In this document: one piece after another, positions 34,068-41,538 of the stretch | How positions within the stretch are numbered: the first letter of the stretch is position 1 | Layout: every line of letters starts with the position of its first letter | From: Curtobacterium flaccumfaciens pv. betae | GTDB taxonomy: Bacteria; Actinomycetota; Actinomycetes; Actinomycetales; Microbacteriaceae | Length of the DNA stretch: 64,000 nucleotides | Direction of reading: 5' to 3' | Assembly: GCF_026241855.1 (NCBI RefSeq) | Contig: NZ_JAPJDC010000001.1 | Location: 62,001 to 126,000, forward strand | Made by a program: the position numbers and the translations under genes | The notes under the pieces: model-generated | Seen by the model: only the letters and a program-made list of their open reading frames with translations | Database searches by the model: none | Told to the model about the DNA's origin: nothing

Positions 34068-35507
34068 TCATCCGTCGGCGTCGAGCCGACGAGCGACGCG
34101 CAGCACTGCGGCGACGGCAGCGAGGAGTGCGGCTCCGGAGAAGAGCAGGGAAGGCAACCACGGCCCTGCGCCGTCCGCTTGGCCGCCGACCCAGATGAGG
34201 ACGGATTCCGCCGTGACGGCGACCGTCGACGTCACCACGACGGCGGCCGGCACAGTGCTGTCGGCGGGGACGAGGACCCCGGCGAGGTACGCGATCGCGG
34301 TGGCCGCTGCCAGGACCGCGAGGTGGTGCACGAGCGCCGCTGCCGTCGGAGGCGCCCCGACCGCCGTGTAGAAGACGGCCGAGAGCAGCAGCGCCGGCAG
34401 CGCGCCGGCCCCGAGCTGGGTCGCGACGATGTGCGTCGCGCTGATCCCGGTACTCCGGTACATCCACGCCCACCGCGCGACCCGTGCCCATGCCAGTTCC
34501 AGCGGTGCGGCAGCGACCATGCCGGCAGCGACGACGGCGGTCGCGAGCGGCAGCGCCCCTCCGCGTACCGCGATGCCCAGGAGGACGATCGCCGCCAACG
34601 ACACGGTCCCGGAGATCTGCGCGAGGGGCTGCCTGAGGGCCATCGCGGTTTCCCGGCCGAGCCACCCCACGTGCGTCGGCAGCGCGTGCCGCAGCGTGAC
34701 GAGCCGGTGCGGCTGACTGATCGGTTCTGTCGGTTGCGCGAACCGGGTGCCGAGGACGCTCGCCGTCAGGACCGCGGCGGAGAGGCCCGCGAACGCCGTC
34801 GCAGCTGCGGACCCATCGACACCGTGCCCGCCGGTGACCGCGTCGACCCAGGTCGCTGTGGACGGCGTGCGGTTCTCGCGGGCAGACGCGGTCGAGTCGT
34901 ACACGGCGAGGGCCACCAGGGTGACGGCCGCGAGCGCCACCCCGAGTTGCGACGTCGCGGCGGCGAGCCGGGCGCCCGTGCAGAGCAGCCGCACCAGTTC
35001 ACCGACGAGCACCACCGCGACGGCGGTGGCCGCGTTCACCCCGAGCAGGATGGCGAACGACAGTGGGCCCTTGCCGACCAGGGACGTCAGGTACGCGGCC
35101 GGTCCGATGGCGAGCAGCAGCGATGCGAGGACGACGAGGAGGGTGAACGGCAGCGACTCCCCGACCCGTGCATGGAACCGTCTCGCCGAGAGCACCTGCG
35201 CGGCGGTCCGGAGCTCCGAGTGGCCAGGTGCCACGATGAGGACGAGGACCGCGATGCCGCCCGCCGTGGTGACCTGTGCCGCGGTGAACGCGTCGACCAG
35301 GACGTCACCGCTGATCAGGGAGGACGTCGGCAGGTCCGCGGGCAGGAACCGGGTGAGGAATTCGTAGGCGAAGAAGTTGTACGAAACCACGGCGATGCCC
35401 AGCAACGACGCCAGCAGCCAGGCCGCCAGTCGCCCGCCGACGCTCTGCACCAGGTGTCGCCGCAGGACCAGGACGGTCGTACGCGCGACCGCGACGGTCG
35501 CCTTCAT
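34068..35507 (-). CDS. Large ABC-type membrane permease of the peptide operon
   Basis: A 479-residue polytopic protein with about 10-12 hydrophobic helices and no soluble domain. It is the partner of the ATPase encoded upstream (ATGA overlap), as in ABC-2-like exporters of bacteriocin systems, but I recognise no specific family. LLASLLGIAVVSYNFFAYEF is an early helix; HALPTHVGWLGRETAMALRQ is an interior amphipathic segment. Last gene of a five-gene operon starting with a small peptide. Export of, or immunity to, that peptide is the likely role. Confidence 0.78.
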   Translation of the reverse strand: MKATVAVARTTVLVLRRHLVQSVGGRLAAWLLASLLGIAVVSYNFFAYEFLTRFLPADLPTSSLISGDVLVDAFTAAQVTTAGGIAVLVLIVAPGHSELRTAAQVLSARRFHARVGESLPFTLLVVLASLLLAIGPAAYLTSLVGKGPLSFAILLGVNAATAVAVVLVGELVRLLCTGARLAAATSQLGVALAAVTLVALAVYDSTASARENRTPSTATWVDAVTGGHGVDGSAAATAFAGLSAAVLTASVLGTRFAQPTEPISQPHRLVTLRHALPTHVGWLGRETAMALRQPLAQISGTVSLAAIVLLGIAVRGGALPLATAVVAAGMVAAAPLELAWARVARWAWMYRSTGISATHIVATQLGAGALPALLLSAVFYTAVGAPPTAAALVHHLAVLAAATAIAYLAGVLVPADSTVPAAVVVTSTVAVTAESVLIWVGGQADGAGPWLPSLLFSGAALLAAVAAVLRVARRLDADG

Positions 35508-36268
35508 CGCCGCGACCGCTCCGCGCGGGCGAGCGTGTCGATGAAGCGCCTGCTCGACCGGGCAACGGACTCCTGGATCCCGGTCATCTCGAGGAACACG
35601 TCCTCGACCGATCTGCCGTGCTGTGTCATGGCGTCGACGCGCTCGTCCATCCGGAGCCGGCCCTGCTGGAGGATCAGCATCCGGGAGGCGATCGACTCTG
35701 CAGAGGCCAGGTCGTGGGTGGAGAGCAGGACCGCGCCTCCTTGGCGTGCGAACTCGCCGATCAACGCTCGCAGGAGCGCGGCTGACTCCGGATCCAGACC
35801 GCGCAGCGGTTCATCGAGGACCAGCAGGCTCGGGGCCCGCAGGAGCGCCGCGAGCAGTTGGAGCTTCCGCTTCATCCCGTGGCTGAACGTGGACACGAGG
35901 CGAGCCGCAGCGTCCTCGAGGTGCAAGCACTCCAGGAGTCGTTCACGGTGCCGTCGCCCCACGCGGGATCCGTGCAGGGCCTCTGCGAAGTCCAGGTACT
36001 CGTGTCCGGTCAGCAGCTCGGGCATCGGCAAGTCGTCAGGACAGAACCCGATGCCCGTGTGCCCACCGGCCGACACGGGCACGCCGCCGACGAGGACCAC
36101 GCCAGCGGACGGCCTGGTCAAGCCGGTGACGATGTGGATGAGCGTGCTCTTCCCTGCACCGTTCGGACCGGCGAGCGCGACCACCTCGCCGGCGTTCACC
36201 GTGCCGGAGACGTCCCTGAGCACGGCGTGCCGCCCGTACGACTTCGAGACGGCCTGGAGGTCAAGCAT
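35504..36268 (-). CDS. ABC transporter ATP-binding protein of the peptide operon
   Basis: A 254-residue ATPase. Walker A is GPNGAGKST, the signature is degenerate (FSHGMKRKLQLLAALL), Walker B is LLVLDEPLRGLD, and the switch His is in LLSTHDLASAES. A C-terminal extension of about 40 residues is typical of the BcrA/EcsA-like exporter subgroup. It overlaps the protease gene by 8 bases and the permease by 4. It drives the adjacent permease. Confidence 0.9.
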   Translation of the reverse strand: MLDLQAVSKSYGRHAVLRDVSGTVNAGEVVALAGPNGAGKSTLIHIVTGLTRPSAGVVLVGGVPVSAGGHTGIGFCPDDLPMPELLTGHEYLDFAEALHGSRVGRRHRERLLECLHLEDAAARLVSTFSHGMKRKLQLLAALLRAPSLLVLDEPLRGLDPESAALLRALIGEFARQGGAVLLSTHDLASAESIASRMLILQQGRLRMDERVDAMTQHGRSVEDVFLEMTGIQESVARSSRRFIDTLARAERSRR

Positions 36269-36773
36269 CGGGAGCTCCTTGCAGTGCGGTACGGAGTTGG
36301 TGCCCGTCTGGAGCGCTGCGGGTGAGGCTCAGGAGGTGCACCATGAACAGTGCTGCGATCGGATAGGCGATGAGGTAGGGCAGGGGCAGCGCGAGGACGA
36401 AGAACCCGGATGCCGTCGCCGCGAGCGGCCCGGCGATCGCGACGAGGCCGTCGTCGGTCCGGGGCAGGGTCCACCGGATGATCTGCCCGGAACCCCACCG
36501 GCCGACGCCCACGACGATCGACCGCTCCCGGTCAGCGAGAGCGACGTGCGCCGCGGCGTGTGCGAGCTCGTGGATGAAGGGCGACAACGCGAACAGCATG
36601 AACGACAGCACCAACGGGATGACCGTCCCGCTGCCGAAGGACGCCGCGGAGATGATGGAGATCGTGGTCGCTGGCAGGAGGACGACACCGGACACGGCGA
36701 CGACCAACCGCCAGGATGCCCGGGTCGCGGCGGTCACTGCCGCGACCCAGGCGTCGGACCGTGCTGCGAGCAC
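36261..36773 (-). CDS. M50-like membrane metalloprotease (site-2-protease-like)
   Basis: A 170-residue protein with about four hydrophobic helices. The zinc motif HELAH (His68, Glu69, His72) lies at the end of a helix (FALSPFIHELAHAAAHVALA), and Asp156 in SAPDGHQL near the C-terminus fits the third ligand of M50 proteases. It resembles YydH-type proteases of peptide operons more than RseP; there is no PDZ domain. The GTG start abuts the upstream TAG. It could cut the operon's own peptide within its membrane helix. Confidence 0.72.
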   Translation of the reverse strand: MLAARSDAWVAAVTAATRASWRLVVAVSGVVLLPATTISIISAASFGSGTVIPLVLSFMLFALSPFIHELAHAAAHVALADRERSIVVGVGRWGSGQIIRWTLPRTDDGLVAIAGPLAATASGFFVLALPLPYLIAYPIAALFMVHLLSLTRSAPDGHQLRTALQGAPDA

Positions 36774-37082
36774 CTACCCGAGCGGAGCGACAGTGCGTCG
36801 GGCACCGCGTCGTCGGGCGGCCAGCCCTGCTCCGACGGCGCCGAGGAGCGCGAACCCGAGTGGCAGGATGAGCAGTCCCGGTCCACCGACCGCGGTGACC
36901 GCATCCGCCGATCCGGAGACCTCGACGATCGGTCCGAAGGACGTCGGCCCGTCGCCGTTCAGAGCGGACGCGAACGCCCACAACCAGATCGCGCCGTCGA
37001 CGACAGCGCCGAGGACGAGACCGAGGAGGCCCCCGAGCGCCGCGTACAGCCCTGCACGCTTGGCTGCTACAGCTTGTGGCAT
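36774..37082 (-). CDS. Two-helix membrane protein of the peptide operon
   Basis: A 102-residue protein with hydrophobic helices at about 12-38 and 66-88, a polar loop between them (FGPIVEVSGSADAVTAVGG) and a basic C-terminus RRRGARRTVAPLG. No family is recognised. The ATG at 37082 lies inside the end of the peptide gene (16-base overlap), so they are tightly coupled. Immunity protein or assembly factor are possible roles. Confidence 0.62.
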   Translation of the reverse strand: MPQAVAAKRAGLYAALGGLLGLVLGAVVDGAIWLWAFASALNGDGPTSFGPIVEVSGSADAVTAVGGPGLLILPLGFALLGAVGAGLAARRRGARRTVAPLG

Positions 37083-37318
37083 GTGACCCGCACCTCCCAC
37101 GAGGACAGGTTGACGACCGAGTCGAGGACCCCGCCGTTCGCGGCGCACAGCGCGACCGCACCGATGACCACGGTCGCGCCGAGTGCGAGGAGCACGACGA
37201 TCGCGACCACGATGATGATCGGGATGACGCTGTTCGTCCGGACGGCCGGGTGTGAGGATCGCCAAGCGTCCGTCAGGGAGAGACGGGCGGCGGTGGCGTG
37301 TGGTGACAAAGCGGTCAT
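37067..37318 (-). CDS. Putative secreted/antimicrobial peptide precursor
   Basis: An 83-residue protein: a polar N-terminal part (MTALSPHATAARLSLTDAWR), one long hydrophobic helix (about 31-57) and a 26-residue C-terminal segment bounded by Cys58 and Cys80 (CAANGGVLDSVV ... VTCHKL). The Cys pair could form a disulfide outside the membrane. I chose the ATG at 37318 because GAAGGAG lies 5 bases upstream; ATGs at 37342 and 37351 are alternatives. It heads an operon with an M50-like protease and an ABC exporter, the logic of Skf/Yyd-type peptide systems but without a radical-SAM gene. Confidence 0.62.
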   Translation of the reverse strand: MTALSPHATAARLSLTDAWRSSHPAVRTNSVIPIIIVVAIVVLLALGATVVIGAVALCAANGGVLDSVVNLSSWEVRVTCHKL

Positions 37319-37336
37319 GACATCTCCTTCGTTGAC

Positions 37337-37376
37337 TGACATGTCACACACTGCACCCCGAGTGCCACGCTGTCAA
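37337..37376 (-). promoter_or_regulatory. Promoter region of the peptide operon
   Basis: On the minus strand a consensus -35 TTGACA (37376-37371) overlaps the end of the upstream flippase gene. The -10 is weak (CAGTGT, 17 bases on). A perfect palindrome TGACATGTCA (37337-37346) follows near the expected start site and may be an operator. Confidence 0.5.
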
Positions 37377-38629
37377 TCGATGGAGTCAGGTATCGCAGAT
37401 CGCGATCGCCGCCGCACCCCGACGCCCACCACCGCAACCAGGTTCACGGCACTCCCGACCAGGAATCCGGTGGTCCCACCCGCGACACCGGCGACGGGCC
37501 CGAGCACCGCCATGAGTCCAGCGCCGACGACGAACCCGGCAACCGAAGCCAGGGCGACCTGTCGGGAGCGTCCGGCAGCGAGCAGCAACGCGGCGGGTAC
37601 GAGCCCGACGGTGAACACCCACACCGCGACCATCAGGTACCGCAGGTCCGCGACGGCAGCGGCGCCCTCGGCGGGGTAGACAATCGGCAGGAACCACCCG
37701 GCGAGCAGGGCGACCAGGCCGAAGACGACGGCGGACGCAGCAGCGAACCCGACGACGAGCAGCAGTGCCCCACGTGAGCGCAGCGATCCACCATCGGTCC
37801 GGTGCGCGAACGCCGGGACGAGCACCTGCCCCAACGCCTGCCCGAGCATCGACGCCGGCGTCGCCAGGGTGAACGCGGCGGCGTAGACACCGGCGTCGTG
37901 CGCCGACGACGTCACCTGCGCCGAGATCATCGTCAACTGCAGCAACCCGTTCGACGTCACGACCGCCAGCACGTTCCACGCTGCGAACCCGAGCACCCCG
38001 GTAGCGGGTTCGCGCGAAGCCGGCGAGAAGCCGTTGCCCCGGGGCCAGCACGCGATCGCGAACACCGTGTACCCGATGGCCAGGGGCAGCAGCACGAAGG
38101 GCTCGAGGCGGGCGACGCAGGCCACCACGAGCAGTCCGAGCGCCAGGACGCTCGTCACGGAGTCCCAGAGCGCGACCCGCGGGGCCCGGTCGTAGCCGAG
38201 CTGCGCGCCGCGGGCGTAGCAGTAGAGGCCGTAGCCGACGACGACCGCGGCACCACCGAGCACCATGCCGGGGCCGTTGCCCCAGGCCAGCGCGATCGGC
38301 ACGGTGACCGCCGCGAGCACCACGCTCGACACCAGCATGGACACCCCGAGCAGCCGGTTCACCGCGGCGTCCGACCGTCGACCCCGCAGCGCGATCGCCA
38401 GGAACCGCGACGCAGTGTTGCCCGCGGCGTTCGGCCAGAGCAGCGCGACGAACACCGAGAGCGACAGCAGGGCGGTGGTCTGCCCGAGGGTCTCGGTGCC
38501 GAACACCCGCCCGACGACGATGGTCACGAGCAGCTTCGCGATGCCCTGCACCCCGATGCCGACCGTGGCGAGCACGGCCGACGAAGCCACCGAGGACGAC
38601 GGTGCGGCAGAAGGAGCAGACCCGCTCAC
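37373..38629 (-). CDS. Oligosaccharide flippase-like membrane protein (MOP superfamily)
   Basis: A 418-residue protein with about 12 helices, resembling polysaccharide-biosynthesis flippases: it opens AVLATVGIGVQGIAKLLVTI with VVGRVFGTETLGQTTALLSL, the N-terminal pattern of Wzx-like proteins. Substrate is unknown; no glycosyltransferase genes are nearby. The GTG at 38629 overlaps the MATE gene stop as GTGA, so two MOP-superfamily transporters are made together. Confidence 0.75.
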   Translation of the reverse strand: MSGSAPSAAPSSSVASSAVLATVGIGVQGIAKLLVTIVVGRVFGTETLGQTTALLSLSVFVALLWPNAAGNTASRFLAIALRGRRSDAAVNRLLGVSMLVSSVVLAAVTVPIALAWGNGPGMVLGGAAVVVGYGLYCYARGAQLGYDRAPRVALWDSVTSVLALGLLVVACVARLEPFVLLPLAIGYTVFAIACWPRGNGFSPASREPATGVLGFAAWNVLAVVTSNGLLQLTMISAQVTSSAHDAGVYAAAFTLATPASMLGQALGQVLVPAFAHRTDGGSLRSRGALLLVVGFAAASAVVFGLVALLAGWFLPIVYPAEGAAAVADLRYLMVAVWVFTVGLVPAALLLAAGRSRQVALASVAGFVVGAGLMAVLGPVAGVAGGTTGFLVGSAVNLVAVVGVGVRRRSRSAIPDSID

Positions 38630-39960
38630 CGCGCCAACGCCTGTTCCACCCAGCCGCGCCGGTGCGCCCGCACCCCGAGCGTCACCGCCCGGACCCCGAT
38701 GTACCCGAGGGCGAAGGCCGCCCACAACCCCGCGAGCGTCCCACCGGCCCACCAGAGCAGCGGCAGGTAGACGACGAGGTTCAGGCCTCCGGCGATGGCC
38801 AGGTACCGCGCGTCGCCGGCGCCGATCAGCACCCCGTCGAGCACGAAGACGTACCCGGCGACGGGCATCCCGACCGCGATGAGCACCAGCACGACGGGCA
38901 GGGCGTCCCGCACCGCCTGCGAGTCCGAGAACACCGGCCCGAGCACCCCGCTCACGGCCAGGGTCAGCACCCCGAGCACCACTCCGCCGGCGATCCCGAG
39001 CAGCACGAGCCGTCGCGTCACCAGTCGCACCCGCTCCGGGTCACGTCCGCCGAGTCCGTGTCCGACGAGCGCCTGCCCGGCGATCGCCAGGGCGTCGAGC
39101 GCGAACGCCAGCGTCGAGAAGACGGTCAGCCCGACCTGGGTCGTCGCCAACCCGGTGGTCCCCAGCCCGGCAGCGGCCCCGACGGTCGCGAGCATCGCGA
39201 TCCGCAGCGACGCGGTCCGCAGGAACAGCCATGCCCCTGACCGCAGGGCCCGGGCGACGCCCGAGGCGCCGGGTCGCAGCGGCGCCCCCGACGACCGAGC
39301 GGCCCGCACCGCGATGCGCACGTAGACGACGGCCATCGCCCACTGCACGATGACGGTGCCGGCGGCGGATCCCTCGACGCCCCAGCCGGCGCCGTAGATC
39401 AGGACGGCGTTGAGCAACCCGTTCGCGACGAACCCGATGGTCGCGACGACGAGCGGGGTCTTCGTGTCCTGCAGCCCACGCAGCAGTCCGGTCGAGGCGG
39501 TCACCACCAGGATGCCCGGCAGCCCGATCAGCGAGATGGTCAGGTACGCGGTCGCCGCGGCCGACACCTCGGCCGAGGCGCCGAACAGGTCGACGAGCGG
39601 CCCGGCGAGCGGCCACCCGACCAGCGCCAGCACCACCCCCAGCACGAGCGCGAGCCACATCCCGTCGATGCCCGCGTGCACGGCTCCGCGACGGTCGCCA
39701 CCACCGAGCGCACGTGCCACGGCCGGGGTCGTCGAGTACGCCAGGAACACCAGCAGCCCGGTCACCGTCGACAGCACGGCACTCGCGAGCCCGACGGCCG
39801 CCAGCGGTGTCGCCCCGAGGTGCCCGACGAGCGCGGTGTCGGTGAGCAGGAACAGCGGCTCGACCACGAGCGCTCCGAGCGCGGGCACCGCCAGTCGCAC
39901 GATGTCGCGGTCGACCGCGCGCCGCTCAGCGGTCACAGCGGGTCGCGTCGGTCGGTGCAC
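38626..39960 (-). CDS. MATE family efflux transporter (DinF-like)
   Basis: A 444-residue MATE protein with 12 helices: LAVPALGALVVEPLFLLTDT and ALVGHLGATPLAAVGLAS in helix 1-2, and the mirrored second half beginning LRIAMLATVGAAAGLG. Such proteins export cationic drugs or metabolites by Na+ or H+ antiport. The start is GTG, either 39960 (used here) or 39936; neither has a clear ribosome site. Its stop overlaps the flippase-like gene start. Confidence 0.87.
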   Translation of the reverse strand: MHRPTRPAVTAERRAVDRDIVRLAVPALGALVVEPLFLLTDTALVGHLGATPLAAVGLASAVLSTVTGLLVFLAYSTTPAVARALGGGDRRGAVHAGIDGMWLALVLGVVLALVGWPLAGPLVDLFGASAEVSAAATAYLTISLIGLPGILVVTASTGLLRGLQDTKTPLVVATIGFVANGLLNAVLIYGAGWGVEGSAAGTVIVQWAMAVVYVRIAVRAARSSGAPLRPGASGVARALRSGAWLFLRTASLRIAMLATVGAAAGLGTTGLATTQVGLTVFSTLAFALDALAIAGQALVGHGLGGRDPERVRLVTRRLVLLGIAGGVVLGVLTLAVSGVLGPVFSDSQAVRDALPVVLVLIAVGMPVAGYVFVLDGVLIGAGDARYLAIAGGLNLVVYLPLLWWAGGTLAGLWAAFALGYIGVRAVTLGVRAHRRGWVEQALAR

Positions 39961-40025
39961 CGACCCATTCTGTCGGCGATGCCGACCCGTCGTCGTCGCC
40001 GGGCGGGGTGGACGCGACCCCGTGA

Positions 40026-40070
40026 CGGACTGGAGGCCCGTGGCCGTGTCCGCCACGGGCCTCCAGTCCG
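40026..40070. terminator. Hairpin terminator (CGGACTGGAGGCCCGTGGC stem)
   Basis: Perfect 19-bp stem with a 7-base loop downstream of the uracil permease gene. Seventeen or more stem bases match the hairpin at 14480-14521. Confidence 0.75.
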
Positions 40071-40119
40071 GTGGTCCCACGTCGTCAGGCCGGACGCGCG
40101 TTCCGGCCGACCACTCGCG

Positions 40120-41457
40120 TCAGTCGGCGCGCGGTTCCGCGGGGACGGCGCCGGTGGCGGCGTGTGCGGGGTCGGCGACCTCGGTCGACGGCTCGTCGGT
40201 GCCACGGGCCCGGCCGATGACGTCCATCACGTGGTAGACGACGATCGCTGCGATGGTGCCGACGATGATCCCGCCGAAGCTCGCCTGGCCGAAGCGGAAC
40301 GTGAAGTCGGCGATGCCGATGATCAGGGCGATGCCGGCCGTCAACTGGTTCTTCGGCTTCGAGAAGTCGACGCGGTTCTCGACCCAGATCCGGATGCCGA
40401 TGACGCCGATCAGGCCGTAGAGCGCGGTGGTGGCGCCGCCGAGCACGCCGGCCGGCACCGAGGAGATGACGGCGCCGATCTTCGGCGACAGGCCGAGCAG
40501 GACGGCCGCGATGGCGGCGACCCAGTAGGCGGCGGTGGAGAAGACGCGGGTGGCGGCCATGACGCCGATGTTCTCGCCGTAGGTGGTGGTGGCGGAGCCG
40601 CCGCCGACGCCGGCCAGCACGGTCGAGATGCCGTCGGCGAAGAGCGCGCGACCGGTGAGCGGCGTGAGGTCACGGCCGGTCAGCTGCCCGACGCCCTTGA
40701 CGTGGCCGACGTTCTCGGCGACCAGTGCCAGGACGACCGGCACGAACGCCAGGTAGATCGCGAGCTGCGACGGGTCGAAGGCGGGAGCGGTGAACTCCGG
40801 CAGACCGATCCACGGTGCTGCGTCGACCTTCGAGAAGTCGACCTGGCCGCCGATGAGCGCCGCGACGTAGCCGACGAGCACACCGATGACGATCGACAGC
40901 CGGCCGATCAGGCCCTTGAACAGGACCGTGACCAGGATGATCGCCGCCAGGGTGATGAGCGCGATGACCGGGGCCGCCGTGAAGTTGTCGCGGGCCGCCG
41001 GAGCCAGGTTGAAGCCGATCAGGGCGACGATCGCGCCCGAGACCACCGGGGGCATCAGCCGGTCGATCCACCCGGCGCCGGCCAGGTGCACGACGAGCCC
41101 GACGATCGCGAGCAGCGCACCGACGACGATGATGCCGGACAGGGCGAGCGGGATGCCGCCGATCTTGGTCGCCGCACCGATCGGGGCGATGAACGCGAAC
41201 GACGAGCCGAGGTAGCTCGGCAGGCGGTTGCCCGTGATGAGCAGGAACAGGATCGTGCCGATGCCGCTGAACAGCAGCGTGGTCGACGGCGGGAACCCGG
41301 TCAGCAGCGGCACCAGGAACGTGGCGCCGAACATCGCGACGACGTGCTGCACCCCGAGGCCGATCGTCCGGGGCCAGGTGAGCCGTTCGTCGGGTGCCAC
41401 GATCGTCGTCGCGGAGACGGTCTTGCCGTCTCCGTGCAGCTTCCACGGAAGTCCCAT
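40120..41457 (-). CDS. Uracil/xanthine permease (NCS2 family)
   Basis: A 445-residue nucleobase:cation symporter-2 protein closely resembling UraA. It has 14 predicted helices, QHVVAMFGATFLVPLLTGFP near the start, the substrate-site motif ALVAENVGHV and the NCS2 signature GGSATTTYGENIGVMAATRV. It most likely imports uracil. The ATG at 41457 has TACGGT 6 bases upstream and no ribosome site, so it may be leaderless. It is divergent from the M13 peptidase gene. Confidence 0.92.
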   Translation of the reverse strand: MGLPWKLHGDGKTVSATTIVAPDERLTWPRTIGLGVQHVVAMFGATFLVPLLTGFPPSTTLLFSGIGTILFLLITGNRLPSYLGSSFAFIAPIGAATKIGGIPLALSGIIVVGALLAIVGLVVHLAGAGWIDRLMPPVVSGAIVALIGFNLAPAARDNFTAAPVIALITLAAIILVTVLFKGLIGRLSIVIGVLVGYVAALIGGQVDFSKVDAAPWIGLPEFTAPAFDPSQLAIYLAFVPVVLALVAENVGHVKGVGQLTGRDLTPLTGRALFADGISTVLAGVGGGSATTTYGENIGVMAATRVFSTAAYWVAAIAAVLLGLSPKIGAVISSVPAGVLGGATTALYGLIGVIGIRIWVENRVDFSKPKNQLTAGIALIIGIADFTFRFGQASFGGIIVGTIAAIVVYHVMDVIGRARGTDEPSTEVADPAHAATGAVPAEPRAD

Positions 41458-41468
41458 GCGATGACCGT

Positions 41469-41488
41469 ACCGGCAGCCGTGTGCCGGT
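41469..41488. promoter_or_regulatory. Inverted repeat in the uracil permease/M13 promoter region
   Basis: ACCGGCA-N6-TGCCGGT, perfect 7-bp arms, lies next to the permease -10 (41464-41469). The regulator is unknown. A second palindrome CCCCATGGGG occurs at 41508-41517. Confidence 0.45.
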
Positions 41489-41538
41489 GACGACCCGGAT
41501 CGACCTGCCCCATGGGGTCGGTGGCTATCGTGGACCGC

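Noticed and set aside
33915..37679. A 1254-codon open frame on the plus strand
   Set aside because: It lies opposite the peptide/ABC operon and has no recognisable domain; an antisense shadow.
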